Below are positions 10,525 to 21,545 of a stretch of 64,000 nucleotides of DNA, piece after piece. The notes under the pieces were generated by a model. That model did not search any database and had not been told where the DNA came from. It was given only the letters and a program-made list of their open reading frames with translations. This DNA comes from Strobilurus pachycystidiatus. Taxonomy: Eukaryota > Basidiomycota > Agaricomycetes > Agaricales > Physalacriaceae. The position numbers were made by a program, and so were the translations under genes. Each line of letters starts with the position of its first letter. Position 1 is the stretch's first letter. The stretch covers positions 1,240,001 to 1,304,000 of the forward strand of contig JAHLMK010000011.1 of the NCBI GenBank assembly GCA_019915135.1, in the 5' to 3' direction.

Positions 10525-11491
10525 ATGGACGACGGCGAACAATCAGCTTCAACCCGCGAAAAGGTCGGCCTACGCGTCAGCAATTGATCATGTTACTGAT
10601 TGCATCGCAGACGGCACCCTTTCTCATACGGACTTTCATCAAAGTCGGCGCTTTTCATCGTTTACAACAATTCGAGGACGGGCCTTTACCGACAACAGAT
10701 GAGCAACAGATATTCACCTGGTGAGAATGGCGTATCTCGGTAATCCATTCAATGCTCATATCTGCAGGAAGGACGCCACGCTGAGGGAAGTTTTGACGAC
10801 AATACGGGACACCGCACCACATATAGCAGAATACCGACACCCACTGGCCCGCTTTTCCTTCCGTACCGTATACGCCGACTCGACGAACAAAGGCCGCTAC
10901 GCACAAAAGGAGCTGGGCCAAGTCTACTCGCGGGACATCCTGGGCGAACCGGGCTCCCTCTCGAGCATAGCGCCGCGTCTGCTGGAGGACGATGAGGCTC
11001 CTGCACGCGAAACCAACGACCGGGAGCGGGAAGAGCGGACGCTCGACGAGCTCCGCCTCGTTCCCGGCGACTACCTTCTCGTAGCCGTCTTCCTTCCCAA
11101 AAATGTGACTGCACCTAGCGAGATTCCGAGACCTGCTGCTGCTGCCGGTGCCAACACTGGCTGGAAGACCGGGCCGGTGAGAGGCGACAGTGGCTGGTCT
11201 GGTAATATCGGCCCTTCTGCTCCAGCTCTGGGTCGCGGAGGAGGTCACTGGCGTGGAGAGTCGAATGGCGACCGCCCGCGCGGTCGTGGTGGACGAGGAG
11301 GCGGAGGCGCAGCGTTCAATGACAGAGACACGGACCAGGACAACCGGATACCTCCGCCTCGTCGCTATTCTCCTCCAGCGCGTGGTGGCTGGGGCAGACG
11401 CGGTGGTCGCGGCGGTGGCCGTGGTGGTCGCTCACCTTCCCGATCGCGCTCGCGCTCCCCACCTCCACGAAGAGGCTCAAGATACGACTGA
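10525..11491 (+). CDS. SAP18 family protein with RGG/RS tail
   Basis: Exons 10525-10563, 10611-10720 and 10768-11491 give 290 residues. The first half is the SAP18 fold: APFLIRTFIKVGAFHRLQQF, ATLREVLTTIRDTAPHIAEY, HPLARFSFRTVYAD, and DELRLVPGDYLLVAVF. SAP18 is the ubiquitin-like subunit of the Sin3 histone deacetylase complex and of the ASAP/PSAP complexes that join splicing factors and the exon junction complex. After the fold (about residue 165) comes a long tail rich in RGG (GRGGRGGGG and relatives), ending in SRSRSRSPPPRRGSRYD. The RS/RGG tail suggests RNA or splicing-factor contacts and favours an ASAP-like role, which is inference. The middle insertion between the RTVYAD and the last strand (about 40 acidic residues, GEPGSLSS...REREERT) is longer than in animals. 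Confidence 0.88.
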
Positions 11492-11699
11492 TCATAACTT
11501 TCATTGTACTTCTTGTAGGCCTTACATATCATATCCTCTTACTGACCCTCGGTTGATGTCTAAATCTGACGTGTATGGAGGCCGGCGGCTGATTTGACTC
11601 ATTCTGCCCTGCGCAGATAACGATAATATCAAAGTGGGCCTTATCACAGAATAGTATAAAGATAGTCATCAGAGCCAAGACCGCAGGTACGCGGCTCCC

Positions 11700-14600
11700 A
11701 TGTTCGACAGCGCAAAATACGAGCCTCTGTCAGTGGACGATGGCGCCTCTCCGGCCCAAAACACACGACGTCGACGGTGGGGTTTTGCAGGTTGTCTTGT
11801 GACCATCATCATCGCATCTGTGGTCGTATCAGTCCACCCCACTTTCCTCAACGGAGCGATACCTGGGGATTCCTCTTCATCAACTTTGACTCCCAGCGAC
11901 TCCCTGAACGGTCTGAAGCAATGCGCTTCTCCTCTTCCACCTGCCGTTGAACCACCTGCTCCTGTCAACATTTGGGCGTCTCTGACCGTGCCAGAGACCA
12001 CCGCTATCCAGTCATGGCTCGAAGCGCCGGAAAGGAACTTGAACCTGACGCGCGCAATGGCCTCGAGGCTGTCTGACAATGTCATCTTCATGATCGAGCT
12101 CTATTATCCACCAAAGGCCGACGCGTTGGCCTACTTGGCGTCCCCTACTACCGTCCCTCCTCCCGATAAATATGCTAGAGTCAGTATACACCATGGGTCG
12201 GTGCCGGTCATCAAAGACTACTTGGTCGGGCCACTACCCATAGGTTCCAATACGAGCATCAAGCCTTTGACGGAAATCTACCACCGCGATGACATTCCTT
12301 TTCACGCCGCCGGATATGTTACCGGCTCTGAGCTGCCCAGTCTGGTATCCTCATTCGCAGGTCAATACGAAGAAGTCTTCATGGTGTGTACTTCGCAATG
12401 TATGAAGACCTTGAACTTGAACCTGACCCCGCAACAATACAGGAACTCTTCAACGGTGTCGCGAAAGGATTACCAAATGATACACTCATTACTGGAGCCT
12501 CTGCACCTTTCAGCTTTGACGGTAGCTTCCGACGCACGTGGTTGAACTGGAAGCGCAACGTCGCGGGGCCGTGGCTGCATCCCGTAGACTTCTTCCAATA
12601 TGTCGACATGAGTGGAACTGATCCTTCCCACTGGAAAGTCTTGAAGGTCTGCCGCCCTCATGTTATCGTCAGCTCAGCGGCCTGAGATACCTTTAGATTG
12701 TATACAACCATCAAGTATTCGACTCGACTGAAGACTTCCTTTCCGCCTTCAAGAACGGTACCCTGATACGCATTCCTAATAGACCAGACGACGACAAAGC
12801 CGATTACTCCTGGACTACACGAAAGCGTATTGGTGCTCAACGCGATCTCGACAACCTGCCTGGACCGCGCTCCGTCTCCTTCGCTGGCCTGCGGTTCCGT
12901 GTTGACAAAGCCCGCCAGTTTGTGAGCTGGATGGGTTGGAGCATGTATCTTGGGTTCGACAGAGACATGGGCTTGAACCTCTGGAACATCGCCTTCAAGA
13001 ATGAGCGTATTATCTATCAGGTATATAATCCTCTCCTGTTTCTATTTCCGAACACCTTGCTGATGCTCTTGCCCAGCTCGCGCCACAAGAAGCGATTGCA
13101 CAATACGGTATACTACTGCCTTGTCTTGTATACCTCAGCATGCTCATCATCTCTCCGTAGGCGGAAACGATCCAATGCAGACCACGACTGCCTGGTTGGA
13201 TCGCTATTTCGGAATGGGAAACTCTGTTCGCGACATGCTGCCCGGATACGATTGTCCTCACGAGGCTGTGTACCTGCCTGCAACGACGTTTTCAAGCATG
13301 GGGAGCTTTGCACGAAAGAGAGCCATCTGTATCTTCGAACAAGACACCGGAAAACCTATCACGAGACATACAGGCTACATGGAGGGCGAATTTGGCGCTG
13401 TGAAAGGCTACGTGCTCACAGTCAGAAGCATAAGCACGGTCGGCAAGTGAGTGATTTCTCTCGCTCTGAGTTTGAAACTGCCAGACTGACATGCCATGTT
13501 TGAAGCTACGATTACTGTGAGTGTTCCAAGCTGCTATATGTGACCTGAATAGTTCATGATACATGCTGCGCAGTGGTAGGTGGACTGCCTTTGCCTGTCA
13601 GATTCCATTCTCAATGTCTGTAGTTCGACTATATCTTCCACCTGGACGGCACCATCGAAGTCCGTATTTCTGCGTCTGGCTACCTGCAAGGTGGGTACTG
13701 GGAGCCGAGACAAGAAGGATATGGCGGTCGCATCCGAGATACTACGAGTGAGTATTGCTCGAAACCGTCAATCCCCATATTGACCTTGTTGTTTTCAAGT
13801 GGGGAACTTACACGATCATGTCATCAACTTCAAGTGAGTCTCGATTGTTTACTTCTTCGACCATTTACACAAGACCAATCCAGAGTTGACTTCGATATTG
13901 ACGGTACAAAGAACTCACTGTTGAAAACAACAACCGCGCAGGAAGAGGTCGAACAGCCATGGTTTGACGACGATTGGGGCAAGACCGTTTTGCAACAGAA
14001 GATTACCAAGAAGTACATCGACAACGAGGACGATGCTCTTCTCAAGTATCCTACCAATTTTCAAGGCGGCTATTCCATCGTCAATACCGAAAGTAAGAAC
14101 GCCTGGGGAAATCCGCGAGGCTACGCCATTCATCCTGGCTTCTCGCCAATTCACAACGTGCGCAAATATTCGTTTGAAGAAGTGACGTTTCTCTAAAAGT
14201 TTTGAAGACTGTCGTAGGATCGAAGCGCCTCTTGAACAACGCGAACTGGGCTCGCTACAATTTGGCTGTATCCAAGCGCAAGGAAACCGAACCGACCTCA
14301 AGCTGTATGTGGAACATGAACCTCCCGGGCCTTCCAATGGTCGACTTCCATAAATTCTTCGATGGAGAGAATCTCACGCAAGAAGATTTGGTTGCGTGGA
14401 TTAATGTTGGCATGCACCATCTGGTACACATTGCTCTATTCTCTGACTTGCACACCCTACTCAACGCTGTTGCTTTAGCCGCAGGCAGAAGATTCTCCTA
14501 ACACCAAGACCAATCTCGCTACTTCGAGGTGAGCGCCGTATTCTGTATATCGGCTAATGCACCGCTGATATAACGTCCCTGTCAGCTTTCTCCTCAGTCC

Positions 14601-14859
14601 TTTGAACTACTTTGACTACGACGTCTCGATGGAGTCCAGTAACGCGATCCTGCTGAACATTCCTACGGATCCATCTCTCCCTTTCACATTCGATGACTAT
14701 GGCGTCAAGCAGGAGTTCACTTGTATTCCCGAATCGCCGCAGCCCTTCGAGTATTCCTTTGTCGAGACCTTCGATGCGGATGGCAAGCTGCAGGCCCTTT
14801 CGCTGGAGGAGATGAGGAAGAGTGCAGAGTGGCACCACCGTATCAAGGTAGAACTGTAG
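11700..14859 (+). CDS. Copper-containing amine oxidase, membrane-anchored
   Basis: About 830 residues from thirteen exons. N-terminus: short cytosolic stretch, RRRRW, then a transmembrane helix (FAGCLVTIIIASVVVSV), so a type II membrane or secreted form rather than the usual peroxisomal one. Catalytic landmarks of the family are visible: base Asp in TAWLDRYFGMG, the cofactor (TPQ) tyrosine in VGNYDY, copper ligands in NLHDHVINF and in MHHLPQAEDSP. The enzyme oxidises primary amines to aldehydes with release of ammonia and hydrogen peroxide. Twelve introns of 45 to 60 bp are needed; the tyrosine codon (13507-13509) lies in an 11-nt exon (13506-13516), followed by a predicted 2-nt exon (13574-13575). 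Another splice uses TTTTGAAG at 14201-14208 as acceptor to give SPIHNTVVGSKRLL. The stop is 14857-14859. No broken part is seen. Neighbours give no pathway context. Confidence 0.92.
13574..13575 (+). other. Predicted 2-nt microexon of the amine oxidase gene
   Basis: Exon 13506-13516 ends with one base (T) of a codon; the next conserved exon starts at 13624 with TTCGACTATATC in phase 0. Two bases are missing from the codon. The dinucleotide TG at 13574-13575 is preceded by CAG (intron 13517-13573, 57 bp) and followed by GTAGGT (intron 13576-13623, 48 bp), giving TTG (Leu) and the sequence NYDYLFDYIFHLDG expected of fungal amine oxidases. No single GT-AG intron across the region keeps the frame. 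Confidence 0.7.
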
Positions 14860-15047
14860 TTGTATGTGCCTCGATTAAGCCGATAACACAACAATCACAC
14901 GAGCTTGCCTCGAGCAATGGATATTGAACGTTCAATACTGTAATGTTAGGTTCTGCCCGTTGCAGCTGTGTTGCACTGTGTGGCGTCTTTCTTGCCGCCC
15001 AGGCCGCGGGTGAGGGGTATTATACGGGGTATTGGCTTTAGCGAGCC

Positions 15048-15053
15048 CACGTG
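15048..15053. promoter_or_regulatory. CACGTG E-box upstream of the RTA1-family gene
   Basis: Palindromic CACGTG 115 bp upstream of the ATG at 15168, in the only notable part of the 308-bp gap between the amine oxidase and the RTA1-family gene. Such sites bind bHLH factors in fungi; function here is inferred only. Confidence 0.3.
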
Positions 15054-15167
15054 CTTGGGGCGGAATTGCCAATCATCATGATCATTGATCCTCCTGCACC
15101 AGCCTGCACCTGAGCCTCTGATCATATCGACCGAGATGGCCGCTGAACTCCTTTGCTCTGTACTGTC

Positions 15168-16457
15168 ATGTTCTCTGCTCAGACATTGCTCAGTGCAGTT
15201 CTCGTCCTCCCTGGTCTCGTCCTCGCCAAGAGCAGCGACTACCCTCGCCCGGCAGATCCATTCGCGGATCCAGCGAACGATCCCTATAACCCCCTGAGAT
15301 ATATTGCCTCCAATGTGCTCACTGGCATCGCGTTCGGTTAGTAGTTTGCCTTCTCGATGTCGAAAACCACCCAGTTTGACGCGATTGTAGCCCTCGTGAC
15401 CATTGTGGCGGTGGGACAGAGCTGGTGCATGTGGAAATGGGGTGCCAGATGGATGCTTTCTATGACCATTGGCGCGTACAGTGCGTACCTGATACGTTCT
15501 CCTTCAAGTACTTGCCTTAATTTCTATCTTCAAGCTTTCGCCTTTGGTATAGGCACGCGCTTCGGTCTAGCCGTACATCCCGAGTCCAAAGGAATCTATA
15601 TTGTAGAGTACCTCTTCGTCGTGCTTTCGGTAGGTCCAGAGCTCCACCAGCATCATCCTTCCCTGACTGACGCCTACAGCCGTGCGCATTCATAGCCGCC
15701 AACTACGTGCTCCTCGGACGCTTAGCGCGACATCTGAACGGGGACAAATACCTTCTGGTGAAACCTCGGAAGATAACGATTGTTTTCATATCGTCCGACA
15801 TAACGACTTTCCTCATCCAGGTACTTTGACCAAGCATACTCGTGGCAAGTATATCCATTCTCATACCTCTGGGCTATAGGCGGCTGGGGGTGCTCTTTCT
15901 ATATCAGCAAAGGATGGCAACCTAGCAATAGTTGGCTCAAGAGTAAGTTAAGCCCTGCACGAAAAACTTGAGCTCACGAGTGCTGTTAAGGTGTTCCTTT
16001 CGGGCTTGGCACTACAACTGGCCTCCTTCTTTGTGTTCACCTGCATATTCCTGACATTTTCATACCGGGTCTATCGACATGAGCCAAAGACGTTCAGGAA
16101 GGATTGCAACTTACCGTGGTATAATGATTGGAGATCTTTAGGCGGCGCATTGCTGATCAGCTGTATCGGAATTTTGGTCGGTCTTATGTTTTCTTTTGTA
16201 AGCTCTGCTCCCCTCTGATTCCCTAGAAGATTCGTTCAGTGTATCGAACCATTGAACTCTCGGAAGGATTCGCTGGTCATCTGGCTACCACCGAGGCATT
16301 CTTTTACGCTCTGGACACCCTTCCGCTGTTCCTGGCCATCCTTATATATCTCCCATTCTGGCCTGGTAGGTATATTGTGGATGTTCCTTCAAAAGCGAGT
16401 CTGGAAACAGAGACAGTCGTCGAAGAAGAGAGACCGAGAGAGGAGACAAAGGCATAA
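15168..16457 (+). CDS. RTA1-family multipass membrane protein
   Basis: Seven exons with six introns give about 320 residues. Signal-like N-terminus (MFSAQTLLSAVLVLPGLVLA) and then seven hydrophobic segments, including ALVTIVAVGQSW, IVEYLFVVLSPCAFIAANYVL, ISSDITTFLIQAAGGALS and GLALQLASFFVFTCIFLTFSY. The signature RSVYRTIELSEGF followed by EAFFYALDTLPLFLAILIY is the RTA1 family hallmark. Members (Rta1, Rsb1, Rtm1) are fungal plasma-membrane proteins implicated in resistance to 7-aminocholesterol and in phospholipid or long-chain base translocation. The ATG 15168 is chosen because it begins the signal segment; an upstream TTG frame is not needed. The cytosolic tail is Glu/Lys-rich (VVEEERPREETKA). 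Its stop codon is only 29 bp from the stop of cnxE on the other strand. Confidence 0.9.
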
Positions 16458-16486
16458 CTTAGATTTAGAATATAACCATGGACCTG

Positions 16487-18884
16487 TCATACTTGTACCT
16501 CGCCTATCAGCAGTGCTTCGACGTCACTACCTGCCTCGATTACTGCAGGACCATCTGGTTTTCGTTGAGGCAATATCACCAACCCGTTGGCCCCACTCAT
16601 ACTAGCTGCTCGGCTGGATCGTTGTCCGCCTGTGCTTTGCGCTGCCAACCCACTCTTTCCGGCGCGGATGATCACACGATGGAACTCTGTCCTAGGATCG
16701 AGCGCCATCGTGTTTTGCAGCTGTCATTGTAGTTATGCAGGTTAGCGGTTAACCCACGGAACATCGAGAAGCGGTGTGCTCGCCTGAACAGTTACACGCG
16801 GATACTGGCACGCATCATCTGGCCATCCGCCAAGCCTGCGCAGCGCAGGCAGGACGAATACATGAAACGTGACGAGCGCAGATGCAGGATTACCGGGTAA
16901 TGCGAATATTGGCTTGTCCGTACCCTTCCACGGTATTGTTGCAAAGGTTGTGGGTTTCCCAGGTTTGATAGAGACGCGCCCGAAATGAATTGTCCCCTCA
17001 AAGCGGCGTTCGATGACTGGCTTGAGAAGATCGGACGGACCCATGGATGTGCCCCCTGTCGAAATAACGACGTCCGCCTGTTCGAGGGCATTCGATATGA
17101 CTTGGACATGCTCCTCGATTCTGGAAGGCCTGAGTGAGATTCGATTGAAACTCAAATCAACAAGATCTCAACTGATCGGCTACAATTCCAAGGTCCACCA
17201 CCTCATAACCTAACCCTTCGAGGGCTGCTTGAAGTGAGGGACGATTGGTATCCCATATCCCTCCCCATGACGAATCGTCGTGTCGAGGTAAAGGGGCTTG
17301 CAGATCTACAATCTCGTTACCTGTGCTGAAGACAGCCACAATTGGCTTCTTGTAGACTTCCACCTGGAAGTTATCAGCTCGAGCTAGAGCGTCCAAGAGT
17401 CGTACCTCTTGTCGTCCAACAAACGCTAAAGTTCCAATTTCCCCGCCGGCGCTAACTATCCTCGTACCTTTCGGCATCACCAAGTCACCAGTCTTGACGT
17501 CTGACCCAGGAGCGCGTACGTTTTCCGCTGGATCGACATCCGCTAGAAGCCTGACAGCGACCTCCTCAACCTCGGATTCTGTAACAATCTGCGTGTCTTC
17601 AACCATGATTACAGCATCGGTTCCTAATGGAAGTGGACCGCCAGTATTGATTCGATATACAGTGCCCTCGGGAAGGGGAGAACCATTATCGTGAGTCTGT
17701 GATGTCAAGACGGTGTATGTGTCGTCCTTGGCTTTGGGTGCAGAAGCTGCGGAAGAGCTAACATCAGTAGACATTCTGGAAGACATGAGCGACCGACTTG
17801 ACACAGCATATCCATCGACGCTTGTCGTGGCAGTGGGCGGGATGTTGGAGGATGCGTAGACGTCTTCAGCTAGTACGTGCCCATATAAAGAGGGCGCAAC
17901 CTACATGCTGTTGAGTATGCAGGAGTGACAATTGGAATTTTCAGATAACCATATGCGTCACTTGCCCAAGGTGCACAATGGTGCTTGATATCCTGTTCAG
18001 CCCTTCTTCGAGAGACACCAATGGATAGGGAGAGACGCGATGTCTAGCAGTTACTACCAACGGATCGGCGTCGATAAACGTCTTCAATGCGGCAATACAA
18101 TACGGACCTGGAGCTTGGGGATCGTGAGAAAGTACCTGCGCCGTTCGTGGTTGAGGAATATGATGTCCATGAGAGTAAGCGTGGTCATGATGGTGGTGAA
18201 TCTGGTGATGATCATGTTGATGCGCCGAGACCGACGCAGAAGCATTAAGCGCAGAGTGAACGGCCTTTCCCGAGCCGCCCTTTATGAGATCGACAGCGTG
18301 GTTTACAATACCGCCTTGTAGAAGAGCCTGAAGATTTTCCTTGACAGCCTTGACACTCCCAGGTAGAGTGATGATGAGTGTGTTTTCGAGTGTTCCAGCA
18401 ACAGGCCGTGACAGCGAAGCCAACGGTGTGTGATTCAAAGACGAAGATAACAGAAGATGAACCAAGCCGGACGCTTGTCGTTGAAGAAGAGGGGTTACAG
18501 CCTAGATCAGGTCCACAATTAGCCTCAGGGAATGCCGAGTGTCCGAGTCGTGAAATCACCTCTGGTGTCTTGTCTCGGACGCCAAAGCCAGTGCCCCCAG
18601 TCGTGAGAATGAGATCCACCTCGCCGCTGTAAGACCAGAGACTGATCGCCTTCCTAATCTGCGGGATATCGTCCGCTACTATAGCGTGATCCTCGCACGA
18701 AAATTTGGCCTCCCGTAGAATTTCTATTATCTTCGGACCAGACATGTCCAAACTGTTATCTGTGGCGGCCGTGTCGCTGACTGCAATGATCTTCCAGTCA
18801 GTGTGATATACATGCAAGGGGTCAGACTGAGTTGCCTGTGAGGACGGCGACGCGTATGCCAGAATTCTGGCATTCGGTGGCCAT
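16487..18884 (-). CDS. cnxE: Molybdopterin biosynthesis fusion protein (MogA-MoeA, CnxE/gephyrin type)
   Basis: About 700 residues, seven exons. N-terminal MogA-like adenylyltransferase: AVLTVSDTAATDNSLD, VDLILTTGGTGFGVRDKTPE, AVTPLLQRQASGLVHLLL, ENTLIITLPGSVKAVKENLQ. Then a histidine-rich linker (HQHDHHQIHHHHDHAYSHGH) and the MoeA molybdenum-insertion domain: SVDGYAV, YRINTGGPLPLGTDAVIMVE, VAVFSTGNEIVDL, DVVISTGGTSMGPSDLLKPV, IFALPGNPASALVTFHVFVL and the C-terminal barrel LDPRTEFHRV...NGLVILP. The fusion makes the molybdenum cofactor for nitrate reductase and sulfite oxidase, as gephyrin and Aspergillus CnxE do. The first intron (18835-18781) has a GC donor: exon ...CTC ACA G then GCAACT, giving LTVSDTAA; no GT donor keeps frame. 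The last junction (LLD to LQNTMALDPR) uses a 42-bp intron and is the least certain. Confidence 0.92.
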
Positions 18885-19117
18885 AACGGTAAGTGATCAA
18901 GGATGGAAGCGATGACTCATCGTCTGAGATTCGTTGATGAATATGTCAATGAACTCATTATAAAACTACTTTCGATACTTATGACTAGTATGTACTATGT
19001 AAAATGTCAAGAAGGTATATATGTTACTTACACGATACTGGCGACTGGTGTACCATCTGAGGCTTACTACATCTCTCGTCGATCGTCAAAAGTTGTATGA
19101 GACTATCCGGCCGCAGG

Positions 19118-21386
19118 CTATAAGTGACCCGCAAGCACCCCGTCGGACTGTGGCCCGTTACAAGACTGTCTGGGTAACTTGAGATAGTCCAAAGAGTTGG
19201 AACCAAGGAAATGTGACCAAAACTCCTGATCGTGAAAGTCCTGATGTTCTCCAAAACCGTTGTCAGCGTGCATAGGAAAAGTCGACGATGCGCTGTCCAC
19301 ATATGGCGGTAAGTTCGCCATTGACGGTCCCAGAGGGTATGAAAGTGACGATGACGAAGAGTCGGAACGAGGTGTGAAGGTCATTGGAGAGGCCTGCTGA
19401 GGTATGGTGGTCGGAGGAGCTGCTGGCGCATGTCTTCTGTTCTGCCAGGATCCCAGCATGGTGTGAACAGCCTGTGCACAACGACAGGCGGTATGGTCAT
19501 CAGAGAAGCTACCGCGCGACAGTGCTTGTATTGTTTGACCCAGCAGCTTGTCGCCCGACCCGAGAAGCTCACCCCCAATCTTGTTTGCAACTAGGAATTT
19601 CATTCCGACAACAAGTCCAGCCGCAAACCCAACCATTATAAAGATAATGTCTGGCGACGTCGCCAGAAGTGAATAGTCCGTCTGAAGCACAGACACAAGA
19701 AGAGCCTCGGCGACCTGGAGGAGCTCCTTCCCCCAGGTCACGATGACATTTAAGCCGTGGGGCCGTATCTCCATAAACCAGAAAGGATCGGCACTGTCGT
19801 TCTCGTCATGAACAACTCGTCGGGCGTGGAAGACGGCATGGTATAGAACCAGATGTCGACAGGATAGTAGGATGGTAAGGAGCATATGGTAATAGAATTT
19901 ATCGTGGTCATGGACGACTGTTAAGAAGTTAAATGAAACGGCACGACAAAGCGCAGGAAGGGGCTCTTACCGGAAAGTGGAAGTATCAAGCGGGACAATC
20001 TATCCATGGAGGCGAGCACAGTTGTTACGCCGGTATACCAAGCATCAATTTCCTCGCGGTTTGTCAGGTGGATGTTCATACCGTCCTCCGCGACATTGTA
20101 GGTTTCGGCGAGCAGTCGTATTCGGAGATCCCTGCCCTCTAACATTGTTGTTGGCGATGTAATCTGGATGAGGTCAATGTCCGCCTGTGAGCGGCGCGAT
20201 AATGGTTTACGTCCGCTACCCAGACACAACCTGATGATAGAGAGGATAAGCACCGAGGCATAAAATGAAAAAGGCACATCACGCACATCGACTCTGTATT
20301 GGCCAGTACTATCCACTGTAAGATGAGGGTCAACAAGATACTCCTGCAGTTCCAGGAAAAAAATTGTATTACCAGCCGCGCCTTATTCATCTCGACTTCG
20401 TAATTGAGCCGATGATTACGATGCGTAGCGGCGAGAGTGTTGTCGCGCAGACCCTTTGCCAGGGCAGAGGCTTCGTTGAGGCGCATGTTCATGGCCATAC
20501 TGACCGCTATGCTGATCAGCATTTTGCCATCACGGCCGCCCCTCTGAGAAGGCCCGCAGATGGGGGCCCAAAGGGAGAGGATGATAAGTCCTTGGATAGT
20601 CTCGAGAGACTCAAACATGAGGGGATTGAAGATCATGCGAGCGATCTGGTCTTCCGTAAGCTTTTGTAAACGGGGAGCGAAACTGGCGCGCGTTGAGACG
20701 TCGAGATAGCGACAGGAGATGGTACAGCAAACCAGGTCAAGGAACGGAGTTGGGCCCTCGTGTATCAGGGAAAAATTCATCCAGGGCGCGTACTTGGCAT
20801 TGAACCTGGACGAGTAGACACTCAACCACCATGAATTACAAGTCGATAGACAACGGAGGACGTACATGGCGAGGTGGTCATCAATCTCCGGCTGGGTCAA
20901 GATGTTGTTGAGAGACTGGTCGTTCATGACAGGCAGCAGTGGCTCTTCTTCAGAGGGCGATTGCTTGCAAAGCTCTTGGATTGCGTGCATAGGAGCAGAC
21001 CAATCTAGAGCCTGGGGGACAAACGACCACAAGAAGTCAGCCCTTGGAAATGACTCCGCGAGCAAGTTGGGATGAGTAGGGCGTCCCGACGCGCCGCCGC
21101 CAAAACCCATGCGCTCTCCGGCCGCGGTAGCGGTGTCGGACCCACTGGGAGATGAGGGCTGGTCGGTGGCAAAGAGAGCCTTGTCCATGCTCTCATACGA
21201 GCAGGAAGCGTTGAGCACTTTGCACCTGTGGCAGCGGACTGTGCCGTTGGAGAAGCCGTCGAGAATCTCGCAGCGAGTTTTGTTCTTCCTGCAGGAAGTG
21301 CATGCCTGAATCTTTGTCCGCTTTGCGCGTCGTCCCGAGCTAGGCCCCGCCTCGTCGGTGCGGCTTGCCGCCCTGGTGCGCTTCAT
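19118..21386 (-). CDS. Zn2Cys6 fungal transcription factor
   Basis: Four exons, about 700 residues. The N-terminus has basic RRAKRTKIQ followed by the binuclear zinc cluster CTSCRKNKTRC...VRCHRCKVLNASC, with six Cys in the expected order but a longer middle loop than in Gal4. The rest is a fungal-specific middle homology region: helices LNNILTQPEIDDHLAMYVLR, FLDLVCCTISCRYLD, and KARLWIVLANTESMLCLGSGRKPLSRRSQADIDLIQ, where two introns were placed to recover the conserved W...ESM-LC-GRKPLSRR block (the second uses donor GTGCGT). The C-terminal third carries hydrophobic helices (IIFIMVGFAAGLVVGMKFLV) and a Ser-rich tail. It is divergent from YIH1 with 159 bp between start codons, so the two may share a promoter. 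Ligand and targets are unknown. Confidence 0.88.
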
Positions 21387-21545
21387 CGCGGGCGGAGTGA
21401 GTGAATGACAATGGAAAGAAAGAGACGATCCATGATGACAATGTGGTTTGTGATTGAGACCGGATTGTATGATCGTCACGCGTGATTTCTCCGTGTCTTG
21501 GCGGCAATCAACCATTTTGATCAGCAACTTTGCGTTTTCGCGCTC

